64,000 nucleotides of DNA from assembly GCA_031216915.1 (NCBI GenBank), contig CM062290.1, positions 252,284,581-252,348,580 on the forward strand. The letters are read 5' to 3'. This stretch comes from Pictodentalium vernedei (lineage: Eukaryota > Mollusca > Scaphopoda > Dentaliida > Dentaliidae). The notes below the pieces were generated by a model, which did no database searches, was not told where the DNA came from, and saw nothing but the letters and a program-made list of their open reading frames with translations. The position numbers and the translations under genes were made by a program. Shown here piece by piece: positions 37,830 through 48,224 of the stretch; within the stretch, counting starts at the first letter, position 1, and each line of letters opens with the position of its first letter.

Positions 37830-38578
37830 TGAACAAGCTCCTGCAGGTGCCCAGAGAAACCCTACCATGGACACCAGTGGAAGTGACTGGAGAAGTTACA
37901 CATTATTGCGACCACCCACAACCTATCTAAGGGTATTCAACAATTGACAAAACTGGAAGCAGACCATAGGCTTTTATCCTCGACATGCCACATCATTTAC
38001 AGAAGAAATCTATCAACAGCTGCAGCAACTGATTTCCCCTCCAGATGTCACAGCCCTGGGAGAATAGGCTTGGACAGGACTCGGCCCATATCCACATGGT
38101 TAACTGAGGACGAGGTATTTTAAGCACCTGTTAAATCTCTGCAGTAAGGAAAAACAATTAATCCTGCATGTTAGGGGAATGGAAATCAATAATCCTTTGA
38201 CAGCAGACGTTCACACTCCAGATGCCTGACCATCGTAAAAGCAGCCTGTACCTCTTCTTAGCCAATTATTATGCACTGTTTCAAGGTCCACCTGATATTG
38301 TAATCAGCTGGTTGCAGGCTTTTCCAAGCTGCTATTTTGGTGTTACAGCACCGGCCAAGATATTTCTCCCTCCACAAAAGGAGGCAATTCATAGAATTCC
38401 ACCACACCAAATGTTTATAGAGACCGACTCTCCATATTTTTTTATCTTTCCTTGGTACTGAGGTGAATATACCTGCCTCATAGGTGTGGCCCAAATTGTA
38501 GCGGACCAGTTGATTACATCAAGAGACAAGCTCCTAGCATTGACCGCAGAGAATGCTCAGTGCCTCTGGAGAATCTAA
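37830..38578 (+). pseudogene. TatD-family nuclease pseudogene (TATDN2-like)
   Basis: TatD proteins are metal-dependent (TIM-barrel) 3'-5' DNA/RNA exonucleases. Words of the family appear in order, in changing frames on the plus strand: HYCDHPQP, FYPRHATSFTEEIYQQLQQL, PDVTALGE, KQLILHVRGME, YFGVTAPAKIF, MFIETDSPYF, and the C-terminal block GVAQIVADQL...LALTAENAQCLWRI followed by a stop at 38576. Spacing between the blocks fits a domain of about 250 residues. Several in-frame stops (for example after CDHPQPI and after VHTPDA) and frame shifts make it non-functional. The His of HVRG and the Asp of ETDSPY are kept. Its upstream part is lost or displaced by the F/A insertion. Whether it was a host gene copy or cargo of another element cannot be told. 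Confidence 0.78.
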
Positions 38579-39260
38579 CTGGCCATGCAGTGCCCACTCT
38601 GGACACCAGGAGGTGCCCAACCGAAGGATACTAATCATTTTATTTTTTTTTATTTTGAGTTAATCCTGTTGAAAGATAATTCAGATGCTGAAGTTTACAA
38701 AACAGAGGGGAGTGTAATGGAGTTTCCCTATCACAGAGCATGATGCTCCAGAAGCTATGATGAGCAGGACCCGAAACACGACGAGTGAATGTTCCGTGCA
38801 GCTACTGTAAATGATTTGAGATTTATACGTATAACTGAAAAGTCGTTTCTGCATGGCACTGGAATCAATGCTTCACCCCTGCAAGAGACTACTCCTTTAC
38901 GATATTAAGAGAATTATACCAAAGACATTCACAGATGAGAATATCAACTATAAAATTAGTATAATCATTACTCTAGTTTAGCTCACTCTTTCTGTAAGGT
39001 GAGCTGAAACTGAGTTGTGATCTGTATCTAGTGTAGAATGGTAAAGTAAATGGGTATGCTGAACAAGCCGACAAAATCACCAAGATCCACTTGATACAGT
39101 GGTTGGTCAGACAATACTCGCAAGCTCATAAATGAAAGCAGCACTTTGGAGGTGGTCATACAATACTTATTTTGTGATTGTGGGGTCTACCAGCAAAGTT
39201 CAATGGAATAAAAGCTGTTCCAGTAGTTTGGGAATATGATGCCTGTACAAAAGTACCCAC
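38579..39260. other. Intron, no gene
   Basis: Nothing coding. A decayed C-type hairpin (TTAGCTCAC...GTGAGCTGAAAC) lies at about 38977-39009. A purine-rich AGAGGGGAG followed by TGTAATGG near 38704 is mentioned under rejected items. Confidence 0.5.
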
Positions 39261-39376
39261 CCATAAAAAACTGATATTCTTTAAAGTCCTTCACAATATC
39301 CTTTATGCGTGCTTTTGCTTTTTCTTCAAACTCTTCAGCAATATCTGGCGCATCTTTCTGTAACTTTTCTTTTACT
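39261..39376 (-). CDS. TCTP: TCTP-like protein, central exon
   Basis: Minus-strand exon of 116 bp between acceptor GTTTTCAG (before 39376) and donor GTGGGT (39260-39255). It supplies one base to finish a Leu codon, then VKEKLQKDAPDIAEEFEEKA, then KARIKDIVKDFKEYQFFM and the first base of Gly. This is the TCTP helical hairpin and the start of signature 2 (F-x4-FF-x-GE), which is completed by the exon at 3819-3716. Phases (2 in, 1 out) match both neighbours, which is strong evidence that the three exons are one gene. The intron downstream is about 35.4 kb and is filled with transposons. Confidence 0.87.
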
Positions 39377-39904
39377 CTGAAAACAAAACCATCAAATAAT
39401 CAAATTGAATTGATAAAACATCTGGTACACTAAACCAGCATTCCTTAGCTTCTCAAATCCATAGAGAAGCAAAAAATAGCACCTCTCAATAGGCTGAGGG
39501 TGCTATTTCTTTAGTCCTGGCTAAGATCTTCTAGTCAATATTTTCTCCCACTTCCAGGAAGGGCAGTTGGAGAAGGTAATGACCTGAGGTCCTTGTTAGG
39601 ACTACTATTTATGGAACCAAACATGAGTTATGTTGAGGGATAATGCAAGGGGGCAATCAACAATTTTGTTTTATGTGAAGTCTTGGTGCAAAGTTCTTGG
39701 AAGTCACATTTAATTGTGGTTATTTTTTTTTGAAGGTTTTGTGCATCACCCTATTCCACAGAAGTTGATCTTCAAGTTCAACAGGGACAAGTTGACAGGT
39801 GAAGAAAGTGACAGAAGTGTGAAGAAAATGAATTCATCTCATACCATACTGGACATAAAAGGTGGGTAATTGCCCAGTGGGAAAATAGCTGAATGCTTGA
39901 TGCA
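39377..39904. other. Intron, no gene
   Basis: Start of the roughly 21.6-kb intron between the first and second recognised TCTP exons, read from its 3' side. A weak fold-back is present near 39445-39515 (ATAGAGAAGCAAAAAATAGC / GGGTGCTATTTCTTTAG). No gene. Confidence 0.5.
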
Positions 39905-42213
39905 ATGAGCTGAAATATGAACCCTGGGACCTGGCTTTAACAAATTTGAATCTCACCTCTCTAACGATACAGTATACCAAATATCAAAAGATTTTCACTG
40001 TTGGATGTAAAGAAGAAGATTTTTAAAGACTGTGCCTCATACTGAACTAAGTTACAAATTGGCCTCAGAGACTTGGCTTGAACAAACTTCAATCACACCT
40101 CACTAAGGATGCTGTATCCCAAATATCAAAACATTCTGACCGCTGGATCTGAACAAGAAAATTTTTAAAGAAAATTCCACATATTGAACTAAGTTATAAA
40201 CTTGAATCACACCTCCCTTAAGGATGCTGCATACAAAATATTAAATGATTCTGATTGGTGGATCTGAAGAAGATTTTTAAAGAATATTCCTCATGTTGCA
40301 CTAATTTAAACAGGAGTTTGATTTCAACAAACATGTGAAACAAACTTTCGAAGATGTTAAATTTGAAAGCTTTTGGAGAAGTGGTTTGGGAGAAGAGTCT
40401 TAAATGTTTTCCCCATTACCCACAGTGTTAAAAACAGCTGAAAGTCCAGAAAAGGTACCCTATGACAAAACAGATTGCAATTTATTTGGACCATTCTGTT
40501 CTGTTGGTCCTAAGGAAGCTTTATAATGAATAAGAATTCTCAGTGTCGTGTAGTTTTGGGGATATGGGCGTTGAATTTTTTTCTATTTTTAACTCCTGTG
40601 GTTCCTACAGTTCATTTTGAAAAAAAAAAAATTGGCATAAATCAAGTACTTATGACCCATTAAAAAATAAAAATAAAATATTGAACCAAGTTATAATTCG
40701 GGCTCCCACAAGGAGCCCATATATGAACCCAGGGACTTGGCTTTAACAAACTTGATTCTCATCCCAAGGATGCTGCACACCAAATATCAAAACATTCCAA
40801 CTGAAGAAGATTTTTAAAAAAAATTCCTCTTTTTGAACTAAGTTATCATTCGGGCTCCCACAGTGAGCCCAAATATGGACCTAGGGACATGGCTTGAACA
40901 AACTTGAATCTCACCCACCTAAAGATGCTGCAATGCTTCATGCCAAATATCAAAACATTCTGACTGCTGAATCTGAAGAAGATTTTTAAAGAAAAATTTC
41001 TGATATTGACCAAGTTATAATTCGGACCTAGGGACTTGGCTTTAACAAACTTGAATCTCCCCCTCCCCCCCCACCCCCAAGGATGCGACACACCACATAT
41101 CAAAACATTCCGACCGCTGGATCTGAAGAAGAAGGTTTTTTAAGAAAACTCCTCATTTTGAACTACCCGTATTTACTCTATGTATTGATACACTTTATGT
41201 ATTGATACACCCTACTTTTCCCCAAAAAATATTTTTCAAAACCGCTCTAATAATTGAGACGGGTCAAAAATTATTTTTCTAAGTATTGATTCACCCAGAA
41301 TAAGGACGTCTGCTATGTGGTTGTACATTTGGTTGAGATATGTTTTTGAATGAAACTGTACTATACATTGCCTTGTATATTGTTATATGTATATTGTTAA
41401 AATATATATTGACTGTTCTTGTATCAATACCCCGTTGTGACGAAAAACAATTTTTCGTCACAGTTTTGTTGTGAACTTTGAATGAAACTGTTTATTTCTG
41501 TGTATACTGTATTCGTTCATTAAAAAAAATATTTTGACTGTGTTTCTTATTACTCACGTAAGAGAAGAACTCTACTTATTACAGTTGTCCAAAAGTAAGT
41601 ATCCAAATGTAAGTATGAGTCCACCGGCATGTTGAAAACAAACATTTTTTTTTAAGTTTCGATCTGCACAAAGAGTTTATCGACAGTGTTACCAGCAATA
41701 AACACTGCGTGCGCATCGAAAGAGAAGAGCATTTGCTTGACAGTTTGGAGTATTACAGAAGAGGAACAAGATTTCAGTTCTACTAATTTATTTATAGCAC
41801 ATCACAATGAAGTACGATACATATAAAATATAAAATACGATACATATAAAATATAAAACATGAATAAGCAGGAATTACCTGAATCACAGACCATAAACTT
41901 CGTGTCAGAATAACAATGTTCCATCGTATTCACATTTTGTATTCATTGATGAAATACAGTAATCTCCCTTTAGTTATACATTTTTACAAACATTCAATTT
42001 TTAAAACAAAGTGCAATCCAAATATTTCAGAGTGAGGAGTTGGAACACAGAAAGCATTCCAGAAAATCTTCATATTGATGATGGAGATAAATACGTATTG
42101 AATATCTCGCAGTCATTATTATTTGTATTATTATTACATAGCTATTACTGAACACAACACCTCAAAAATTCTCCCAATATATTTCAATACAAACAATCGC
42201 CATGTGACATGCA

Positions 42214-43128
42214 CGTGGGTGTTATCACCAGAGAAGGAAAAAATAGAGAATTATTCTTGCATTTATCGCACAACTTTCAGTGAGGTGTTGTGAGACAAGT
42301 GCAACAAAAATGCTTCATTTTTTGCTTCACGGATAATGACAGCCCATACACACTGTTGAATATGCGTAACCATTAAAATAATCTGTAATGGCTACCCCCC
42401 CCCCCCCCCCCTCACTTCTCATCACAAAAAAAAAAATTAAAAAATAACTTAGACATGTTAATTTAACCCGTGGGTGTTATTACCAGAGAAGGAAAAAATA
42501 GAGAATTATTCTTGCATTTATCGCACAATTTTCAGTGAGGCGTTGTGGGACAAGTGCAAGAAAAATGCTTCATTTTTGGCTTCACGGATAATGACAGCCC
42601 GTACACACTGTTGAATATGCGTAACCATTAAAATAATCTGTAATGGCTGCCCCCCCCCACCCCACCACCACTTCTCATCACAAAAAAATAAAAAAATAAC
42701 TTTGGAGACATGTTAATTTAACCCGTGGGTGTTATTACCAGAGAAGGAAAAAATAGAGAATTATTCTTGCATTTATCGCACAATTTTCAGTGAGGCGTTG
42801 TGGGACAAGTGCAAGAAAAATGCTTCATTTTTGGCTTCACGGATAATGACAGCCCGTACACACTGTTGAATATGCGTAACCATTAAAATAATCTGTAATG
42901 GCTGCCCCCCTCCCCCCCCCCCCCCTACCCCACCACCACTTCTCATCACAAAAAAATAAAAAAATAACTTTGGAGACATGTTAATTTAACCCGTGGGTGT
43001 TATTACCAGAGAAGGAAAAAATAGAGAATTATTCTTGCATTTATCGCACAATTTTCAGTGAGGCTTTGTGGGACAAGTGCAAGAAAAATGATTCATTTTT
43101 GGCTTCACGGATAATGACAGCCCGTACA
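42214..43128 (-). repeat. Internal 255-bp tandem repeat of the pogo element, four copies
   Basis: CGTGGGTGTTATTACCAGAG marks at 42214, 42469, 42724 and 42992 (spacing 255, 255 and 268, the last longer because of a longer C-run). Each unit ends in a poly-C tract and CACTTCTCATCACAAAAAAA. The last copy is partial and stops about 35 bases before the 3' end of the transposase reading frame. It lies in the 3' non-coding part of the element; no function is known. Confidence 0.9.
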
Positions 43129-43151
43129 CACACACCTAAATAAGCAATAAT

Positions 43152-43157
43152 TTTATT
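43152..43157 (-). promoter_or_regulatory. Probable poly(A) signal of the pogo transposase
   Basis: AATAAA on the minus strand, six bases after the transposase stop codon. Very close to the stop, so the 3' UTR would be short. Confidence 0.45.
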
Positions 43158-43163
43158 TTATAA

Positions 43164-44702
43164 TTAATTTTCATCAGGCAGTTCATCGTCCAAGTCGAAA
43201 AATTCATTCACAGCATCATCCAATGACATCAATTCATCCAAGTCATAGTATGAGTCACATGCGTCCTGTAATTCATTTAAACTCTCAAATGGCTTATCAA
43301 CAGGCTCCCATGGGTGTTGTCGAATTAAATTGTCCTCACTACCATTTATATTAACATTTATGCCACACACTTTGAAAGAGCGTCTTATCATGTCTTTCTT
43401 TTCCTGCAAAGATTTTATGGCAAAGTCAATCCATTGTACCACATTTTGCTTCGTTGCTGGCTTTATTCTTTCTTCCTTATTTTCTATTATTTTCTTTGTT
43501 GACTCGTTCATATAATCAGTCCATTTTCTTCGGAGGTCTGCTTTCACTGGTTTATTGATGCTGACATCAAGAGGTTGCAGTTTTGATGTGCATCCACCAG
43601 GAATAATTGCTGGTACAATGTTGTTTTTGCGAAGAGCCTTTTTCACACCATCAGTTAAGTGGCCCCTAAAACTGTCCATCACCAGAAGACATCGCTCCTT
43701 TTGGGTGTGCTTCTGAAGTATATCTTTAACCCATCGTTGCATTAACTGGTCATCCATCCACCCTTTCTCTTGTACACACACTATCCAGTCTTTAGGAACA
43801 TCCAATTTGAGTTCACGCTTCCCTTTGAAAATTACCATAGGTGGCAGTACGCTCCCACTACTGGACACAGCTAAAACCAGCGTGAGGTGCCTCTTTTCTG
43901 ATCCCGTAGAACGCAGGCGAACGGACTTGGCTCCAACTTTGTCAATTGTTTTGTTCGGGATCAGATCAAAATAAACAGGTGTTTCATCCATGTTTATTAT
44001 ATATTCATCTTCAAATTCATCCTCTAAACGTTTTTCTTTGATGTACCCCAAGAAGTTGGCAGTCTTTTCTTCAAAATCTTTTGGAAGTCGCTGGGCAAGT
44101 GAAGTTTTTGATCGTAATGTAAATTCGTGACGCTGCATAAATTTGATGGCCCAACCGTAACTGGCTTTGAATTCTCCTAGCTTTTCCAATTCTGCTTTCT
44201 TTACAAGCTCTCTAGCATACGAGCACATGGATTCGATTGAAACAGGCAGCTGCAAATCTCTCTGAACCAAAACCCATTCTGCAACTTTGTCATCAATGAC
44301 CGTTCCATATGATATCGGTCTTCCTGATTTTTTCAAATGTCCAGCTTTGTTCCTTTTTTCGTTTGGGTCGTCAAAATCAATCTTACACCATCTACTAAGT
44401 GATGCAGGGTGAAGTTTTAGCTTAGATGCTGCTTTTCGTACCCCAACTTGTCTTCCCAAACCCACAGCTGCTTTCTTCTCTTTTGCGTTCAAAATTCTGT
44501 ACTTTCCTTTAATAGTGATCTCCGTTTCCTCTTCACTTGGTTTATTCACCTTTTTAGGAGGACTTTGGGTGTCTGCGACTTCAGATATTTTTCTTTTTGC
44601 CGGCCTTCCAACTGGTCTTTTTACCACTGGCTTCTGTGGGCTTAATTTTACATTTGGTCTCGCTTCCTCTGCTGTCCTGTATTTAACTATAAATCGATCC
44701 AT
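43164..44702 (-). CDS. Pogo/Tigger-family transposase, intact, 512 aa
   Basis: Cuts and pastes the element at 41166-45385, acting in the nucleus at TA sites. Residues 1-60 are basic and Pro-rich with an AT-hook-like core VGRPAKRK (31-38). A first helix-turn-helix region lies at about 70-108 (KEKKAAVGLGRQVGVRKAA) and a CENP-B-type HTH at about 130-195. The DDE core has Asp239 (INMDETPVYF), Asp343 (LLVMDSFRGH) and Asp379 (SKLQPLDVSINKP), with 35 residues between the last two, the DDxD form of pogo/Tigger enzymes. The C-terminus (480-512) is very acidic. Length fits the family. The ATG at 44702 starts MDRFIVKYRT; no upstream alternative is needed. No stop or shift is visible, so it may be active or recently so, or a domestication candidate. 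It is the only intact long gene in the window. Confidence 0.95.
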   Translation of the reverse strand: MDRFIVKYRTAEEARPNVKLSPQKPVVKRPVGRPAKRKISEVADTQSPPKKVNKPSEEETEITIKGKYRILNAKEKKAAVGLGRQVGVRKAASKLKLHPASLSRWCKIDFDDPNEKRNKAGHLKKSGRPISYGTVIDDKVAEWVLVQRDLQLPVSIESMCSYARELVKKAELEKLGEFKASYGWAIKFMQRHEFTLRSKTSLAQRLPKDFEEKTANFLGYIKEKRLEDEFEDEYIINMDETPVYFDLIPNKTIDKVGAKSVRLRSTGSEKRHLTLVLAVSSSGSVLPPMVIFKGKRELKLDVPKDWIVCVQEKGWMDDQLMQRWVKDILQKHTQKERCLLVMDSFRGHLTDGVKKALRKNNIVPAIIPGGCTSKLQPLDVSINKPVKADLRRKWTDYMNESTKKIIENKEERIKPATKQNVVQWIDFAIKSLQEKKDMIRRSFKVCGINVNINGSEDNLIRQHPWEPVDKPFESLNELQDACDSYYDLDELMSLDDAVNEFFDLDDELPDEN

Positions 44703-46269
44703 GATTGCAAATTGAACTGTTTGTCAATCTGAGGTTGTATTCAGATTTTATAATATTTGAGGGTTTAAAAAAAACAACAAGAAACTCACTTTGATGTTAT
44801 ACTTATTTTTATTACTTGCTGAATCCATATCATAGAAAAAGCAAACCGCTTGTGGTGCAAATTTTTCTCAAAACACAAGCAGTAACAGTTTTTTGTTCAA
44901 CCCTGAGCACGTGATTGTTTTGTTTATATCAGCGGTTCGTTTGATGAGAAAACACCTGTTTCATGGCAGTGATGTGTGATCAAGTACATACAGCCCGGTG
45001 TTGTTTTAAATTCCAACAACCAAGGAAAAGGTAACAAACATGATTTATTATATATCAAAGGCGTGGTCTGATTTTTGGGGTCAAAACATGAATGTATGTT
45101 TGAGTGCTATTGACTGGAAAAGTGTGTCGTAGGCGTGTTAAAGTTTCTTGAAAAATGTCGATCAGTGTTGTCACGTCCATTCCCGAGATCTCGTGTGTAC
45201 ATACATGACCTTTCTCATACCGGTGATCAGCTGTTTCTATATCATGTCGATCTATTTTCCCAAGAATTTTAAGTTTTTCTAATTATTGATACACATCTTT
45301 TGGGCATTTAATTCCAATTTCCAAGTATTGAGACAGGTAAAAAAATAATTATTTGAAACTGTATTAATACATAGAGTAAATACGGTAAGTTACAATTCGA
45401 GCTCCCACAGTGAGTCCAAATATGGACCTAGGGACATGGCTTGAACAAACTTGAAGCTCACCTCCCTGAGGATACTGCATACTTAATATCAAAACATTCT
45501 GACTGCTGAATCTGAAGATGATTTTCGAAGAATTAACCCCACATTGCACCGAGTTGAAATTCAGGCTCCCACAGGAAGCACAAATAACACTCAATGCACT
45601 TGGTTTGAACAAACTTTAATCTGCACCTCATATAGTTTATTGATACTAAATATTAAATGATTCTGATCAGGGGATCCTAAGAAGAAGGATTTTAAAGATG
45701 AAATCAAAGATTTCACTAATTTTGAAATTCGGGCTTCAATACAGAGCCCAAATATGGACCTAAGGACTTGGCTTCAACAAACTTGAATCTCACCCTTCCA
45801 AGGATGTTTTATACCAAATATTAAAAGATTCTGATAAATAGTTCTGAAGATTTTTAAAAGAAAATTGAAGGTACTATTAGAGTTATGCCCCTTGTACAGC
45901 CCTTGGTGGGCGTGGCAACATCTTATGAACAAACCTGGGTGGACACATGTTGGGGAAGATTCACATCAAGTTTCATCTAAATTGGCCCAGCAGCTCTTGA
46001 GAAGAAGTCGAAAACGTGAATTTAACGGACGGACAGACAGATGGCAAGTGATCAGTAAAGCTCACCTCGAGCTTCGCTCAGGTGAGCTAAACACGAGGCC
46101 CCAAGGGGCCTGAGGGCGCTCACCTGACATGGTAGCCTAAATATCAACCCAGAGAATTGATTTCAACAGGTACCATCTGCTCCTCCTAAGAAAAGATTAT
46201 ACCAAATATCCAAAGATTCTGATCAGTGGATCTAAAAAAAAAAAAAGAAGGTTTTTAATGAATATTCTT

Positions 46270-46633
46270 ATTATTTATTTATTATTATTTATTGGTGTTT
46301 AATGTCACATACTTTTGCACAATGGCTAATCGTGACTGTGACAGTTTTACAGGTGGAGGAAGCCGGAGTACCCGGAGAGAACCACCGAGCAACGACGAGC
46401 AGCTGTCAGCTCTCCAACATCGTAACTCTGCACCACAGCACAGGTAGGGTTAGATTGGTTGAAGACATGCGCACCATCGACGTGCAGTACGCCTCAGTAC
46501 ACAGCGTCATCGTGCCCCCATGTAGGCAATCGGGGTGAAGTGTCTTGCCCAAGGACACAACGCGGTTGCCGCAGGTGGGATTCGAACCGAGGACCTCCCG
46601 GCTTGCAGCCTGCACCTCTACCAATTGAGCCAC
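46270..46633 (-). mobile_element. tRNA-derived SINE with target duplication
   Basis: 364 bp on the minus strand. The tRNA-like head has an A-box (TGGCTCAATTGG, complement near 46621-46632) and a B-box (GGTTCGAATCC, complement at 46578-46588). A conserved middle follows (CTTGGGCAAGACACTTCACC; CCGGGTACTCCGGCTTCC-type words), then an AAT/AAAT-rich tail at the left end. It is flanked by the 10-base duplication GAATATTCTT (46260-46269 and 46634-46643) and sits in a C core unit. RNA polymerase III transcription is inferred from the boxes. The middle resembles widespread invertebrate SINE domains; the exact superfamily was not determined. Confidence 0.88.
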
Positions 46634-46968
46634 GAATATTCTTCATATTGAACTAAGTTATAATTCAGGCTCCCACAGGGAGCCCATATATGAACTCAGG
46701 GACTTGGCTTTAACAAACTTGAATCTCACCCCCCTAAGGATGCTGCCCACCAAATATCAAAACATTCCGACTGCTGGATCTGAAGAAGAAGATTTTTAAA
46801 GAAAATTCCTCATTTTGAACTAAGTTACAATTCGAGCTCCCACAGTGAGTCCAAATATGGACCTAGGGACATGGCTTGAACAAACTTGAATCTCACCCCT
46901 AAGGATGCTGCATACCAAATATCAAAACATTCCGACTGCTGGATCTGAAGAAGATTTTTAAAGAAAAT

Positions 46969-48224
46969 AGGCCGATGAAATCGTCAGATGTGTACCCATA
47001 CGCGCAACTAGTAGAAAGCTGTATGACGGAGGGCCACCACGGATGCCGACATTATGTACGCCATACAAGGTATGGGTACATGTAGAAATGGATTGGAGGA
47101 GTGTCAATTTGATGGATAAAGGGTTAATATCTCCGGATCAAATTATCGGATTTATATAAAAAACTATACAGCACAGCACATCAGTAACCTGAATAAATAT
47201 ATAAAGTAACATGACAATCGGATTGATATTTTTTGAGTTATCTCCTGCCAAAGGGACTGGAGGAATTTTCAATTTGAAGGATAAAGGGTTAATATCTCCA
47301 GATCAAATTATCAGATTAACACCAAAAACTATACAGCTCAGCACATCAGTAACCTGAACACAAATATAAAGTAACTTGACAATCCAAGCAATATTTTTCA
47401 AGTTATCGAATGCCAAAGGGATTGGAGAAATTTTCAATTTGAAGGATAAAGGGTTAATATCTCAAGATTAAATTATCATATTTACACCAAAAACTATACA
47501 GCTCGGCACATCAGTAACCTGAACACAAATATAAAGTAACTTGACAAGCCAAGCAATATTTTTCAAGTTATCGAATGCCAAAGGGATTGGAGGAATTTTC
47601 AATTTGAAGGATAAAGGGTTAATATCTCAGGATCAAAATAACAGATTTACACCAAAAACTATACAGCTCGGCACATCAGTAACCTAAACACAAATGTAAA
47701 GTAACTTGACAATCCAAGTAATATTTTTCAGGTTATCGAATGCCAAAGGGATTGGAGAAATTTTCAATTTGAAGTATAAAGGGTTAATATCTCGGGATCA
47801 AATCATCAGATTTACACCAAAAACTGTACAGCTCGGCACATCAGTAACCTGAATACAAATATAAAGTAACTAGACAATCCAAGCAATATTTTTCAAGTTA
47901 TCAAATGCCAAAGGGATTGGAGGAATTTTCAATTTGAAGGATAAAGGGTTAATATCTCAGGATCAAATTATCAGATTTACACCAAAAACTATACAGCTCG
48001 GCACATCAGTAACCTGAACACAAATATAAAGTAACTTGACAATCCAAGCAATATTTTTCAAGTTATTGAATGCCAAAGAAATGGATACGGACGCCGGATG
48101 GACAGACGGATGGATGGACAGACGGACGGACGGACAGATGGACGGACAAAGGATGGACGAACGATGTATGGTCACCCTGGATGCCGGCATTATGTGTACC
48201 ATACATAGTATGGGTACACATAAA
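46969..48224 (+). mobile_element. Pearl-like element, family G, complete, nested in C
   Basis: 5' end AGGCCGATGAAATCGTC (hairpin CGAT/ATCG) then X = TGTGTACCCATAC. The core is six copies of a unit of exactly 165 bp (AAAGGGTTAATATCTC marks at 47118, 47283, 47448, 47613, 47778 and 47943). A (GACG/GATG)n tract lies at 48090-48150. The 3' hairpin has the right arm GTATGGGTACACA followed by TAAAAA. It interrupts the C phrase AAAGAAAA | TTCCTCAT. Confidence 0.9.

Larger units (their letters stand above)
41166..45385 (-). mobile_element. Pogo/Tigger DNA transposon, apparently complete
   Basis: 4,220 bp with terminal inverted repeats: left CCCGTATTTACTCTATGTAT, right the complement of CCGTATTTACTCTATGTAT, then both continue with T(G/A)ATACA. 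It is flanked by a TA target duplication (41164-41165 and 45386-45387). Removing it rejoins GAACTA and AGTTACAATTCG into the normal C unit, an independent proof of the boundaries. Subterminal words ATTGATACAC/ATTGAGAC(A/G)GG recur several times within about 120 bases of both ends and are candidate transposase binding sites. It encodes one intact transposase on the minus strand. Confidence 0.95.
39905..46089 (+). mobile_element. Pearl-like family C, interrupted by a pogo transposon
   Basis: C-type core units (GGACTTGGCTTTAACAAACT, CCAAATATCAAAACATTC) run from about 39905. A partial 3' module (CCCATTACCCACAGTG) sits at about 40410-40660 and more units at 40690-41165. They resume without loss after the pogo element at 45388-45845. 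The 3' module then ends in an ACGG-type tract (46025-46045) and the hairpin AGCTCACCTCGAGC...GCTCAGGTGAGCTA at 46089. The clear 5' end was not found. A new C element starts two bases later. Confidence 0.78.

Noticed and set aside
38700-38985. Purine-rich AGGGGAG followed by TGTAATGG, like the edge of an LTR
   Set aside because: No second copy and no retrovirus-like coding region nearby; chance resemblance cannot be excluded.
46578-46633. tRNA gene suggested by A- and B-boxes
   Set aside because: The boxes belong to a SINE head with tail and target duplication; no complete cloverleaf was evident.
46302-46656. Frames on both strands over the SINE
   Set aside because: Non-coding SINE sequence read as protein.
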